This document shows, piece after piece, positions 10,228 to 19,812 of a DNA stretch of 64,000 nucleotides. Source of the stretch: Alopecurus myosuroides (Eukaryota > Streptophyta > Magnoliopsida > Poales > Poaceae); assembly GCA_028641055.1 (NCBI GenBank), contig CM054060.1, positions 241,580,833 through 241,644,832 on the forward strand, read 5' to 3'. The position numbers and the translations under genes were made by a program. Within the stretch, counting starts at the first letter, position 1, and each line of letters starts with the position of its first letter. The notes under the pieces are model-generated. The model saw nothing but the letters and a program-made list of their open reading frames with translations, was not told the origin of the DNA and ran no database searches.

Positions 10228-13200
10228 TCAAGATGAGGAGGCGTTGTTCTCGGCGCTGGCCTTGGCTGATGTTTCCTCGGCGGCGGTCTTGGCAGCAGTT
10301 TCTTCAGTGGCGGTCGCGGTAGCTGTTCCTTCGGTGCCGGCTTGAGTGGCATCCGCCTCCGTCTGCACGGCGGCGGATTCCTCCATCTCGGCATCCTCCT
10401 GGGTGGCCGCCTGCTCGGAAGTGGCCGTGGCCACCGAGACGGGTCCTGGAGCCGAGGAGGAGCATGAAGCGTGGCCAGGAGGGGGCACCGTGTCGTCGAG
10501 AGCAGCACCTGAGGAGGTGCCGAAGTCGAGTGGCTCGGAGTCGATGTGCGCCCCTTCGTCTTCGTCGCTACTCGCGACGACGGCGGCCTTTCCCTTCCCG
10601 GCCTTGCCCTTGGGAGATTCGAAGAAGTCACCAAGTTCTTCCTCTTCGTCATCATCTTCTTCGTCCTCGTACTCGGTGTCGGGTTCGGGGACGCCATCGA
10701 TGTAGACCTCCGTCTCGGCGCACTCTGCGACCTCATACGCAATCTGCTTGCGCAAGGCCACGCTCTCGGCATCCGTCTCCCACTTGGAATTATTGCGCTT
10801 CCCGCGGATGCGCTGCATATCCAGGTTTTCATACCAAGATGCTATGCAGAGAAGCATCACGTCCGCACCAGCACGGGCTCCGGAGGCTCGCCACTTTTTC
10901 AACTCGGCCTTCACGTTCTCCAGCTTGAGGGCGAGCTCCCGCATGTTTCTTGGCTCGGGATCATGAGGCCAGAACAGCCGGTGGAGCTCAAAGCCCACAT
11001 GAATCAAGTCAGTTCCGACGCCAGACAGCATTTCGAAGTAATCTTTAAGCACCAGCAGGCTGTCCTCGATTTCAGCCCTGGTGTCAATTGGCTCACCCAG
11101 CGAAAGGCGAACTGCTCGGGCCTTGGCTACCGTAGGCGCAGAGGTAGAATCAAGACGAGGCCAGATATCTGAAATAGCAAGTAGCAAGATAAAAAACCGA
11201 GAAGAAAGAAGAAGCAGAGAAGGAACAAGACCGAGAAGAAAAGATGCAATGAAGAGAAAACTTGCCGATCAGTTGGCGGCGCAGCTGCTGCAGCTTGGTT
11301 TTCCAGGACTCCTCGTTGCCAATATGCCTGGATTGGATCAGGCGCAAGCTGTCCATCTGAGCAAAGAGATCAGCGTTGGTTTTCTTCAAAGTTTCGCACT
11401 CAGCCTCGAGGGCCCTCTCCTTGGCCTTGAAAGTGGTCTCGGCCTTGGCCTTCTCGGCGATTGCCTTGTCCCTCTCGGCGCCAATCTTGACGGCATCTTG
11501 GAGTGCTTTCTGAAGCTGGACCTGCAGCTTCTCCATCTCGGTGGTGTGGTCCTTCACCAGAGTAATGGCCTGGTCGGATAGCTGCTTCTCCACCTCCACT
11601 GGCTTGACGCAATCTTGGTGTGCCTCAGCAAATGACTTATGATCTTCTGCGAAAAGATAGATGAGGTTAGTAAATAAGCAGGGAAGAACCAAATTCAAGG
11701 TCACACCGAGTAAACAACAAACTCACCTTCAAGTTTCTTTATGGTGGCCTCGGCGTTCGCCACGAAAGTGCGGCATTTCTCATGCTCCTCGGCCAGGGCC
11801 TTTAGTTTCTCTGCAGAGAAGGAAGGGTTAGCGCATAAGAAAGCAAAAGCGGGCGTACACATAAAACGCAGAAACCGCGGAGCTAAAGGCGTACCTTGCA
11901 CTTCAGCCAGCTGTTGGGTGCTGGTGGTAGCATCTTTGCTCGCGGCCTTGGCCAGTGCTTTCTCCTTCTCCAGTATGGCGATACGCCTCCTGGCGATGGA
12001 GTGGTTCCAGAGAAGGATGCGGTATAAGTTGGTCCGCTTAAGAACGCTATCCTGAAGACCGAGAAGAAAATGAGTTAGGCAAAGCGGAGAAGATTCGGCC
12101 CGAGTAGGAGGCTACTCGGAGAGTATCCATCTACTCGACCCAAATCTCGGGGACTGGGGGTGATGGTAAGAAAGAAGAAAGGCGAGTAGAAGAGAAGAAA
12201 ATTCAACTCGGAAACGGCAAAAAAGACTTACTGCATAGCTCTGTTCGATATCTTCGGCGTTCTTGCGGTGCAAGAACATCTTGGCAGCGAGGGTTGCGGT
12301 ATCAGTGGAGACGGACATGGGCTGGTGTCCCAGGTCGATCTTGTTCCACTCCACGCGGTAGTGGTCGATGGAGCCAAGGGTCAAGCCGTGCCACTTCTCC
12401 TCTCCAAGAACCCTGCTGTCCCACTTGGCGCTGATGTGGCCAACAGTGTCCAGTACCTGCTCAAGACCCTTGGAGGTTATTGGCTTGTCTTGGGCTCCCC
12501 GAGAAGCAATATTGACGGGTTTGTTTTGAGCTGGATCGAAGGGAGGAGTATTCCTGGCTACAACTTTCCTTCCCTTCTGAATAGCTAAAGCTTTATCTTG
12601 GGGAGGGAAGCCGATGGTGTGTTGTTGGCTAACCTCAATCATATACTCCGGGTAGCAGGGCTGACCAGCAGCGCGAGCATCAGCCGAGAGCGCAGCAGGA
12701 ATAGGGCCGGACTCGCGGATCACGAGCGCTCCGCCTGCGGATGCGCCTTGGTCTCTGGCCCTTTTCTTCGTTTGCTCCTTCTCGATTCCCTGCTTCTCGA
12801 GATCCTCGGGTTTCTTCCCGTCAGTCTTGGCCTTTGCCTTCTCGGCGACTGCTTCCTCGGCAGCTTGCTTCTCGACCTTCTTCTGCTCAGCCCTGGCTTT
12901 CTTCTGCTCGGCCTTGGCTCTCTCAGCAGCTTCTTTCTCAGCTTTGACCTTCTCGGCGGCTTCCTCCTCGGCCTTGGCCTTCTCAGCAGCCACCTTATCG
13001 GCAGTCTCCTTCTCAGAAAGGCCTTTCTCGGAACAGTAATCCCTCAGAGCATCAAGGGCCTGTTGCCTGGCTACTCGCCCAGGAGGGCTGGATGTGTCCT
13101 TGCTCTGTGGAGACGAGGAGGAAGTTGGTGGCGTAGGGCCTTGCGCAGTTGGTGGCGTAGGGCCTTGCGCGGTTGGTGGCGCCCCAGACCCATCGCCCGG

Positions 13201-15411
13201 TGCAGCTCCTGGCTGAACACTACTCGGTGCGCCGCCTGGCAGTGGGTAGACATCTGCTATGGTAGCATCCGCGGCGGTGTCGTCTTTCACCAGCCGCTCG
13301 GCAGTGATGTTCTCTTGTGCGGCAGCCTCGGTGGTAGGCTGCTCCCGTTCTACTTCTGGCCGCTCAAGGGCGGCGGCGTCTTGCATTTCTTGTTCTTGGT
13401 TCTCCTCTGCGTTGCTAGCCGGAGGAGAAGGGGGTCTCTCTTCATGAATGGTGGTATCTTGTGCTGCTGGCTCTGGTTCTGCTCCTCGAGCATCGCTAGC
13501 CTGTGCGTTGGTGGCAGCAGCATTGGTGGCGTCGTTCTCATCGTCAACGAGGTCGATCAGGGGTACTGCTGTCTCCCTGTCTTGGCCGGACGCAAAGGCT
13601 GCGTTCGCATCCATGGCAGGACTGCAGAGAAGAAAGAAGTCAGGGATTGGAAGAAGATTTGGGAGAAAACAGTACTACGCGAGAAGAAGGGCAAACGAGA
13701 AGAGAACTCACGCAGTGGTGGATTTAAGCTGTCGTCGGGGTTTCTTTACAGTAACCTTCTTCTTCTTCTCGGCGGCCTCCTCCTTCTCGGCGGGCTTCCT
13801 CTTCTTGGCTGGAGGTGCCTCTGCTCCGCTGCCGGTCCGCTTGCGGGTTTCGGGAGGGACAGTAGACAGAGGTTGGACGACAAGGGGCGCATCGCCCTCG
13901 TTCTCGTCCTCATCCTCGTCGTCCTTCTCCGCAGCGGCCTCATCTGAGAAATTCAAGAGAGAAGAAGGAAGAATCAGAAACAGCAGTGCAAGGGGTTGGT
14001 ATTTCTCAGAAACAAACAAGATGAAAATAACAATACCGTGAGAGCCTTCATCCGACCAAGTGCGGAGAGCATCGCGCTTGTCAGGAACGGGACTGCTCTG
14101 TTCCGCGTCATCAGAAGGCAGCATGTCATCCTCCTCGCGATCGGCGAACCAGTTGTCTTCAAAAACTTCGCGACTCTCAATCAACTGTCGAGTAAGAGTC
14201 TGAAAGACAGAGAAGGATCATAAGTCAACCGAGTATCAGGATGGAACTCTACTCGGATAGGCGTGCAAACACAAAGCACACTAAGCCTATGCAGTTTCCT
14301 AAGTATTCTACTCGGATAGGCGTGCAGACACAAAGCACACTAAGCCTATACAGTTTTCTATGTGTTCTACCCGGATAGGCGTGCAAACACAAAGCATACT
14401 AAGCCTAAGCGCGAGTCGACTAAGTGCTCTACTCGGTGCACCAGGTGATTGCTAGTCGGGGCGGAAAGGGAAGTTATCTACTCGGGAAGCAAAGGCGAAA
14501 GCAGAGTAGGAACAGCGTACCCGGGCAATCGGTTGCGTGCGGCTGTACGGGACGAAACCATACCGCCACTTCTCGCTAAGGCTTGTCTTCAGAATGTTCT
14601 TGGCATGATAGGCAACGTCGACGTCGTCGATTTCGACGGTGGTGGTCCTGGTGCAGTCGCGGGGGCCTCCCATGTAACACATGAGATGGCAACGCTCCTG
14701 CAGAGGGAGCACTCGGCGCTTGATCCAGCACACCACCGGGTCGTCGTTCTTGAGGCCCAGTTTCTTCAGCTCGCCGAGTCTATCTTCTATCTCGATGGCG
14801 ATTTCGTCGATGGTGGGCTTCTCCTTCCAGTTTGACCCGAGTGGAGCACGATTCCTCCAAGCGGGCAGGTTGATTCGATCATCAACCGCACCTCCTTCCG
14901 TGGCGGGGACATTCTTGACGTAGAAGAACGACTGCTGCCACATTCGGCAGGAATCCAGCCCCTGGATGCGGGGATGATTCGTCCCGGTCCGCTGCACCAT
15001 CATGGCACAGCCCGTGTCGGTGGCGCGGCCGATGCCTGCGGCGTCTTTCTTCCCGACTGACTGCTGGCGAAGATTGAAATACCTGAGCCACGTATCAGTC
15101 GTGGGCCTGATGCCGAGGAAAGCCTCGCAGACCACCGCATGGTAGGCGAGGAAGACGACCGCGTTGGGCGGCAGATGATGCATCTGCAGCCCGAAGTGGT
15201 CGAGGAATTTGCGCAGGAAGTCGGAGGCGGGCAGTCCAAAGCCGCGCTCGAAGTGCGACATGAAGACCACCCGCTCGCCGTCCCGTGGAGCTGGCACAAC
15301 CTCGTCGTCGGGTGCCCGGCACTCCACGCCGGGGGGAACCCTTCTGCTGGTCACGAGCCAGGCGAGATTGGCCTTGGTGACGGAGGAACCCGCCCAGCTA
15401 GCCTTGGCCAT
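10228..15411 (-). CDS. Eight-exon antisense gene with Transposase_28 ('putative gypsy type transposon') domain
   Basis: Minus-strand exons are 15411-14521, 14199-14037, 13943-13712, 13621-12232, 12051-11895, 11810-11727, 11646-11266 and 11168-10228. They total 4239 nt (1412 codons plus stop) with no internal stop. Donors are GTACGC, GTATTG, GTGAGT, GTAAGT, GTACGC, GTGAGT and GCAAGT. Every acceptor is AG, most behind pyrimidine-rich tracts, and junction phases agree throughout. Exon 1 (residues 1-297) carries the conserved domain of Pfam PF04195, with motifs such as FGLPASDFLRKFLDHF and PNAVVFLAYHAV. Exons 2-3 give an acidic stretch followed by a Lys-rich, nuclear-localisation-like segment. 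Exon 4 is rich in Ala and Glu. Exons 5-7 look coiled-coil. Exon 8 ends in a Glu/Asp-rich and Ala/Thr-rich tail. Function is unknown. Tat elements are known to carry extra ORFs, some antisense. Confidence 0.88.
11169..11265 (-). other. Intron 7 of the antisense gene, GC-AG type
   Basis: The donor reads ATCG|GCAAGT and the acceptor TATTTCAG|ATATC on the minus strand. Splicing joins a phase-1 codon and keeps the frame. GCAAGT is the usual context of the minority GC-AG introns. No GT donor at this point gives the same frame. Confidence 0.75.
14249..14428. repeat. 59-bp tandem repeat, about three units
   Basis: Units start with CTACTCGGATAGG at 14249, CTACTCGGATAGG at 14308 and CTACCCGGATAGG at 14367, with a final CTACTCGG at 14429. 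They lie inside intron 1 of the antisense gene (14200-14520). Confidence 0.93.
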
Positions 15412-16088
15412 CGTTGCGAGTGGGAGGAGTGGATGATTTTTGAGTGGAGTTGCTCGGTGGAGTGAGTCCGCGGCGGCGCGGAAGCTTGCGCGGCGGCGGA
15501 GGGCTCGGTGGCGAAGAAGAACAAGAGGCAGAAGGGGAAAAGTGCAGGGAAGGGGAAAAGGAAGTTACCGCGGGGGTATTTATATCTCCCTCGCGAGATT
15601 ACCGTTACCACCGCGGAAGTGGGATCGACTGTGGCGTGTGGTGGGTCCTGTGGCCGGCTAGAAACGCACACAAGCGCGGGCTGCGCGCGTAACGGCCGCA
15701 TTTGATCCCACCATCAGATCGTGGCCAGTAATTGCGCGTGATGGGACATGACGGCCGGTGGGCCCACAGCGTGAAAACTGGACGCGTGGCGTCGTGTCCT
15801 GGGCAACCAAACGACGAGGTCGTGGATGCTTGACACGTGGGCAGTGCCTGCGTGAAGGGCTGGATGTTGCTCTACGCTGCAGAGGCTCAGTTTGCGAAAT
15901 TTCGCTAAGTCTTTTTACTCGGTTACAGAGTAGAAAGCAAGTGCTACTCGGAAGAGAGGAAACTCAAGGTACTTTCCAGATAGCTACTCGGAGGACCTAC
16001 TCGGCATCTTGAGGTTCGATGGCTGAGATGCAAAGGCTGGTTTTAAGCTGGCAGAGCCTAGTGAACAAGTTCGCAAGACTCAACCAGC
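15412..16088 (-). promoter_or_regulatory. 5' leader and promoter region of the antisense gene
   Basis: No ORF supported on either strand. It is GC-rich near the ATG (15412-15570), then holds the TATA box and more distal sequence with repeated CTACTCGG motifs (15955-16010). It abuts the polypurine tract, so the antisense promoter sits just inside the 3' LTR. Confidence 0.6.
15577..15584 (-). promoter_or_regulatory. TATA box of the antisense gene
   Basis: The minus strand reads GATATAAATACCCCC, a good plant TATA box, about 165 bp upstream of the ATG at 15411. The expected transcription start is near 15550, leaving a 5' leader of about 140 nt. Confidence 0.72.
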
Positions 16089-16100
16089 TTCGGGGACTGC
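16089..16100 (+). other. Polypurine tract before the gypsy 3' LTR
   Basis: TTCGGGGACTGC lies directly before TGTCGG at 16101, in the position of the plus-strand primer. It is unusually short and impure for a polypurine tract, but the sequence recurs through the element. Confidence 0.75.
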
Positions 16101-17010
16101 TGTCGGGGGGTTACCCCCGAGTAGGGTAAAGACAGGTGGTAAAGGCCGCTTACAGAAGAGAGGTTTGGTCGAGTAGCCGACTACAGGGTACTCGCTACCC
16201 GGTCGACTGCTACTCGGTCTCACCTCAAGATGACCAGAAGGAGATATCAATCAAGTTCTGCCCTGACGAGTAGAAGGTTTGGCCCGAGTACAATTGGCGG
16301 GAACCTTTGGCGGGAAACTACTCGGGCAGGAAGTCAAAGGAGCCGTTCTGACACAGGATCCCGCGTATCCTGGGTCCGTACTTGGCAGCATTCGAACTAC
16401 TGTTCACGTGGGGACGGCCTGCCTGACAGTGACAGCATGGAAGCAGGCCGTGGCAGGATAAGGGGGGCCTATTCTGTGACTAGGTACAGTGATACCAGTC
16501 TGTCCCCTAGTTTTGCCCAACGACTTTACAGAAGCAGACAAGATCAACGACCAAAGCTGTCAGCGGGTACTCGGAGAAAGGACAGTGTGCACACTATGTC
16601 GACACTTGTCTAAGATTTGGACGTATCCGGCTGGGCACCATGTATATAAGGTGCCCCGCCGCCTTCTGCGCGAGGCACGTACACACATGCTCTCACCTGC
16701 TCATAGTGAACCCTAGAAACCCTAAGTCCTTAACCTAGCTCTACTCGGAGAGGAGAGAAAGGCTACTCGGTAGCGTTACCATTTGTACTGTGGCTACTCG
16801 GAGAGACATCGTAATACATAGAGAAAGGCAGGAGTAGGGGTTTTACCTCCTCACGAGGGCCCTGAACCTGGGTACATCGTGTTGTTTGTGTTGTGTGGTT
16901 CTTACCTCACGCGGCTACTCGTCGCGTGATCCCTCCCCGGACACCTCCAGCGTCCATCGTCCCCACATCTTTAGCCATCCCATGGCATCTGCCGTGACAC
17001 CACCACGACA
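16101..17010 (+). repeat. 3' LTR of the Tat-lineage gypsy element
   Basis: 910 bp, offset from the 5' LTR by exactly 14487 with no indel and a single visible substitution (16472 T versus 1985 C). It is followed by the target duplication GACTT at 17011-17015. Confidence 0.96.
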
Positions 17011-17623
17011 GACTTGGACGAAATTCACATTGGAAGGTATGTCGTCATGACTCTATGGAACTTGGGAGTCGGCATGTTCTGCTAGGAGCCGCTACCGATT
17101 GATCCATTGGGAGTCAGACTCCAATCGTGTCCAAGTCGCCATGAGCCTGCAGGGTCGCACACTTAAGAGCGGAGGCAAGTGTATTGGTCGGGTTGTACCC
17201 GAACCAGAAATGGACTGAATTAGTGAGTTGGACTCACAGAGGGAATGGGCCACAAGAAATCTGAAACCCAATACCACTCGCTATATAAAGAGGGGCGCAG
17301 GTTGCCCAGGGGGCGCGTTATTCCACTCCCATGGGTTGGGAACCCTAGCCCCACTCAGTCCAGCCGTCGCATCGGACCTAGCAGTCCGCCGTCGGAGCTC
17401 CTTCTCGTACGTGTGGATACCGGCAGAGGTGCTGTACGTTCAGCACTTCGACGATCGCGAGATTGGATCGGCTGGATCGGATCGTGGGACTGCACTGCAT
17501 CGACGTGCTTCATCGATAATCCACACCTGCACGTCTAGTGGTAATCCTTGTGGCCTTTTAACTAGGCTAGATCTTATAAGCACCGCGTAGAAAAGTTTTT
17601 GTTTATCTCTACGCGTTCCAACA
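17011..17623 (+). repeat. Copia 5' LTR, right part
   Basis: Begins with the second copy of the gypsy target site GACTT. It aligns with about 23683-24295 of the 3' LTR and ends CCAACA at 17623. It carries the copia TATA box TATATAAA at 17282-17289 (equivalent at 23954-23961), now separated from upstream LTR sequence by 15.4 kb of gypsy DNA. Confidence 0.9.
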
Positions 17624-17624
17624 G

Positions 17625-17636
17625 TGGTATCAGAGC
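17625..17636 (+). other. Copia primer binding site (initiator Met tRNA)
   Basis: TGGTATCAGAGC starts two bases after the 5' LTR end. This is the standard initiator-methionine tRNA primer site of plant copia elements. Confidence 0.95.
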
Positions 17637-18984
17637 GGTAGCTTCTGGTTTTAGGCCCGTGATCTGCACATATGTGATATGTAGTTAGAGTTAGATTGGA
17701 TCTAATTGCTGTTTTGGTGGTCGTTCTATAAGATAGATCGGTTTTGTACAAGGTTGATAAGATCAATCGTACTCGGGGGTTAATGGATGATCTGGTTTCC
17801 GTGATCATACTGCTAAGGTCGTGGAACAACTTATCCCTACCGGTCGATTTCCGCCATCGGGGTATACCGTGACACATAAATTCAGTTGCAGTAATCGAAG
17901 ATCAAAGAGTTTGGTCGAATAGGAATATGGATCAGATTTGGGTAAAATTATTTTATCCGATAAAGAAATCCATGTTCGGAATGCAGATGAGATCTGTGTT
18001 TTCCAAAATTGTCGGGCGCTGCCTGCACCCGCGAGGGACCGCCGGCTTCGCCCTGTCGTAGCGCCTTAGATGTCGTTACGAGTTTCACAACACCAGTAGA
18101 TATCGTTACGAGTTTCACAACGCCAGTAGATATCGTTTCTATGCATAACTTGTTTTTGCAGGATGTTGTGAATGGTATGGCTTATGTGCATGTGATGTGT
18201 GTAATCCATACGTGATCTGCGTATCATGTTTTTGTCAGCCGGCTAGAGCCTAGGTGCTGTCATTTTATTGTATAACGGCCTGCGTGTCGGATTCTCTATG
18301 TAATTTTTCATTTACTAGCTAGTGTAGCTTGTTGGAGAACCCGGATGACATGCAAGTCGATGTACGAGTCGGCGACATGGAGTAAGATGACACGTGACAA
18401 GAGTTGGCACGAGTCGACTTACAAGCTTTATGGAGATGGAGATCACCATGAAGGGATCCATACCATTTCACATTATAATTGCTTTATTTGTGTTATTGTT
18501 ATGTCTTTTTTTACCTCTATTTAGATAGTTGGTAGATTTTAATCCCTCAAAGAAGGTCTAGTCGGTCGCCCCGCCAGTGCTGCACCATCACAAGTCGGAC
18601 ATTGAGGTGCTACCAATTATTTCCGATTATGTGGGTTTTGAGTCGGACTCTTACAGCGGAAGCACTTGGTAAGCTAGAAGAGTCCACCACAACGGTTGTG
18701 GGGCTCGGGGAGAGGTAGGTTAGGAGCCGGGGCATGTGATGCAACCCGACTAACAGGAGTCGTATTGGATACGATTAGCAAGGTGTTGCCTACCTAGATC
18801 ACTTGACGGCTAGCGGTGATGCTAAAGCTCACTAGTCGGCTTGCTTATTTAGGATCTTGAATCACTTGGCAACCATCAGAGGGGTGTTGGTTCTAGTGGG
18901 AGCATAAGTATTAAAGCGTTTAATATGCCTGCTCTTTTATGAATACATGTCTTAAGTGTTTTGCATATTTTATGTTGTAGATCA
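17637..18984 (+). other. Copia untranslated leader
   Basis: About 1.35 kb without supportable coding sequence between the primer site and gag. It includes a short direct repeat around 18070-18130 (GATATCGTTACGAGTTTCACAAC type). Long leaders are usual for Angela/BARE-like elements. Confidence 0.75.
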
Positions 18985-19812
18985 ATGGCACCTAGCAACC
19001 TTCCTCAGTTGTCCACTTTTGCGTTGAGGTCAATCTTAGAGAAAGATAAGCTTAATGGAACTAATTTCACCAACTGGTATCGTAATCTGAGGATAGTCCT
19101 CAAGCACGACAAGAAAGAACATGTTCTAGAAACTCCACTTCTAGATGAGCCTGATGATGATGCGACTGTCGCTGTCATGAATGCCTATCGTAAGACTAGA
19201 GATGAGTCTATGGAAATTAGCTGTCTTATACTCTTATGCTTGCACACATGGAACCGGACTTCCAGCAACAGTTCGAGAATGTTGAGGCCTACGATATGAT
19301 CGAAAGCCTCAAAAGTATGTTCCAGGCTCAGGCAAAGACCGAGAGGTATCAAGTCTCTCAAGCTTTTCTAGGCTGTAAGCTCAAAGACGGCGATCCACTG
19401 AGTCCGCATGTAATCAAGATGACTGGTTACGTGCAGTCTCTGGATAGGCTGGGCTTCCCAATTAACGAAGAGTTCGCTACTAATATAATTCTGAATTCTC
19501 TTCCTAGAGCGTATGGTCCGTTCATTTTGAACTACCACATGCATGGTATTGATAAGAAGATCACTGAATTACATGAGATACTCAAAACGGCAGAGGCTGA
19601 TCTCAAGAAAGGCGCCAGTCAAGTGTTGATGGTGCAGAATAAGGCTAAGTTCAAGAAGAGTTCTTGGACCAAGAAGAAGAAGGTTAAGTCAGGAGGCAGC
19701 GCCGATGGCCCTGTCCAGAGCTCTTCCTCAAAGACTAAGCCATCTCCTACAGCCGAAGCCAATTGCTTCTATTGCAAGCAGGATGGCCACTAGAAGAGGA
19801 ACTGCACAAAGT
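18985..19812 (+). pseudogene. gag: Copia gag, frameshifted
   Basis: ATG 18985 begins a gag-like protein that shifts frame near 19230. The second frame holds the gag core (FENVEAYDMIESLK, then FQAQAKTERYQVSQAF) and a CCHC knuckle starting CFYCKQDGH. The knuckle is cut by TAG at 19791, in the position of its usual variable residue before KRNC. It would normally make the capsid that packages element RNA. The breaks rule out an intact product. Confidence 0.9.

Larger units (their letters stand above)
1614..17010 (+). mobile_element. Young full-length Tat-lineage Ty3/gypsy retrotransposon (15.4 kb) with an antisense gene
   Basis: Flanked by the perfect duplication GACTT (1609-1613 and 17011-17015). 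The LTRs are 1614-2523 and 16101-17010, each 910 bp, starting TGTCG and ending CGACA. The only LTR difference I see is C at 1985 versus T at 16472. The internal order is Lys-tRNA-type primer site, gag-protease, RT, degenerate RNase H, archaeal-type RNase H, integrase, then a 6.5-kb 3' region holding a multi-exon antisense gene, then the polypurine tract. The dual RNase H and extra 3' ORFs are known features of the Tat (Ogre/Retand/RIRE2) group. Every domain looks intact apart from one in-frame UAG at 5954-5956, so this may be a recently active family member. Confidence 0.96.

Noticed and set aside
12112..12231. Extension of the exon 4 frame past the GTAAGT donor
   Set aside because: The strong donor at 12231 and phase agreement with exon 5 favour splicing. 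The extension is low-quality sequence.
10346..13947. Plus-strand open frames of 100-450 codons opposite the antisense gene (for example 12598-13947)
   Set aside because: They are shadows of the Ala/Glu/Lys-rich minus-strand exons, cross its introns and have no recognisable domains.
14249..14428. CRISPR-like array
   Set aside because: The 59-bp units are directly adjacent tandem copies with no unique spacers, inside a plant retrotransposon. The 21-bp repeats in pol (7933-8142) are likewise coding tandem repeats.
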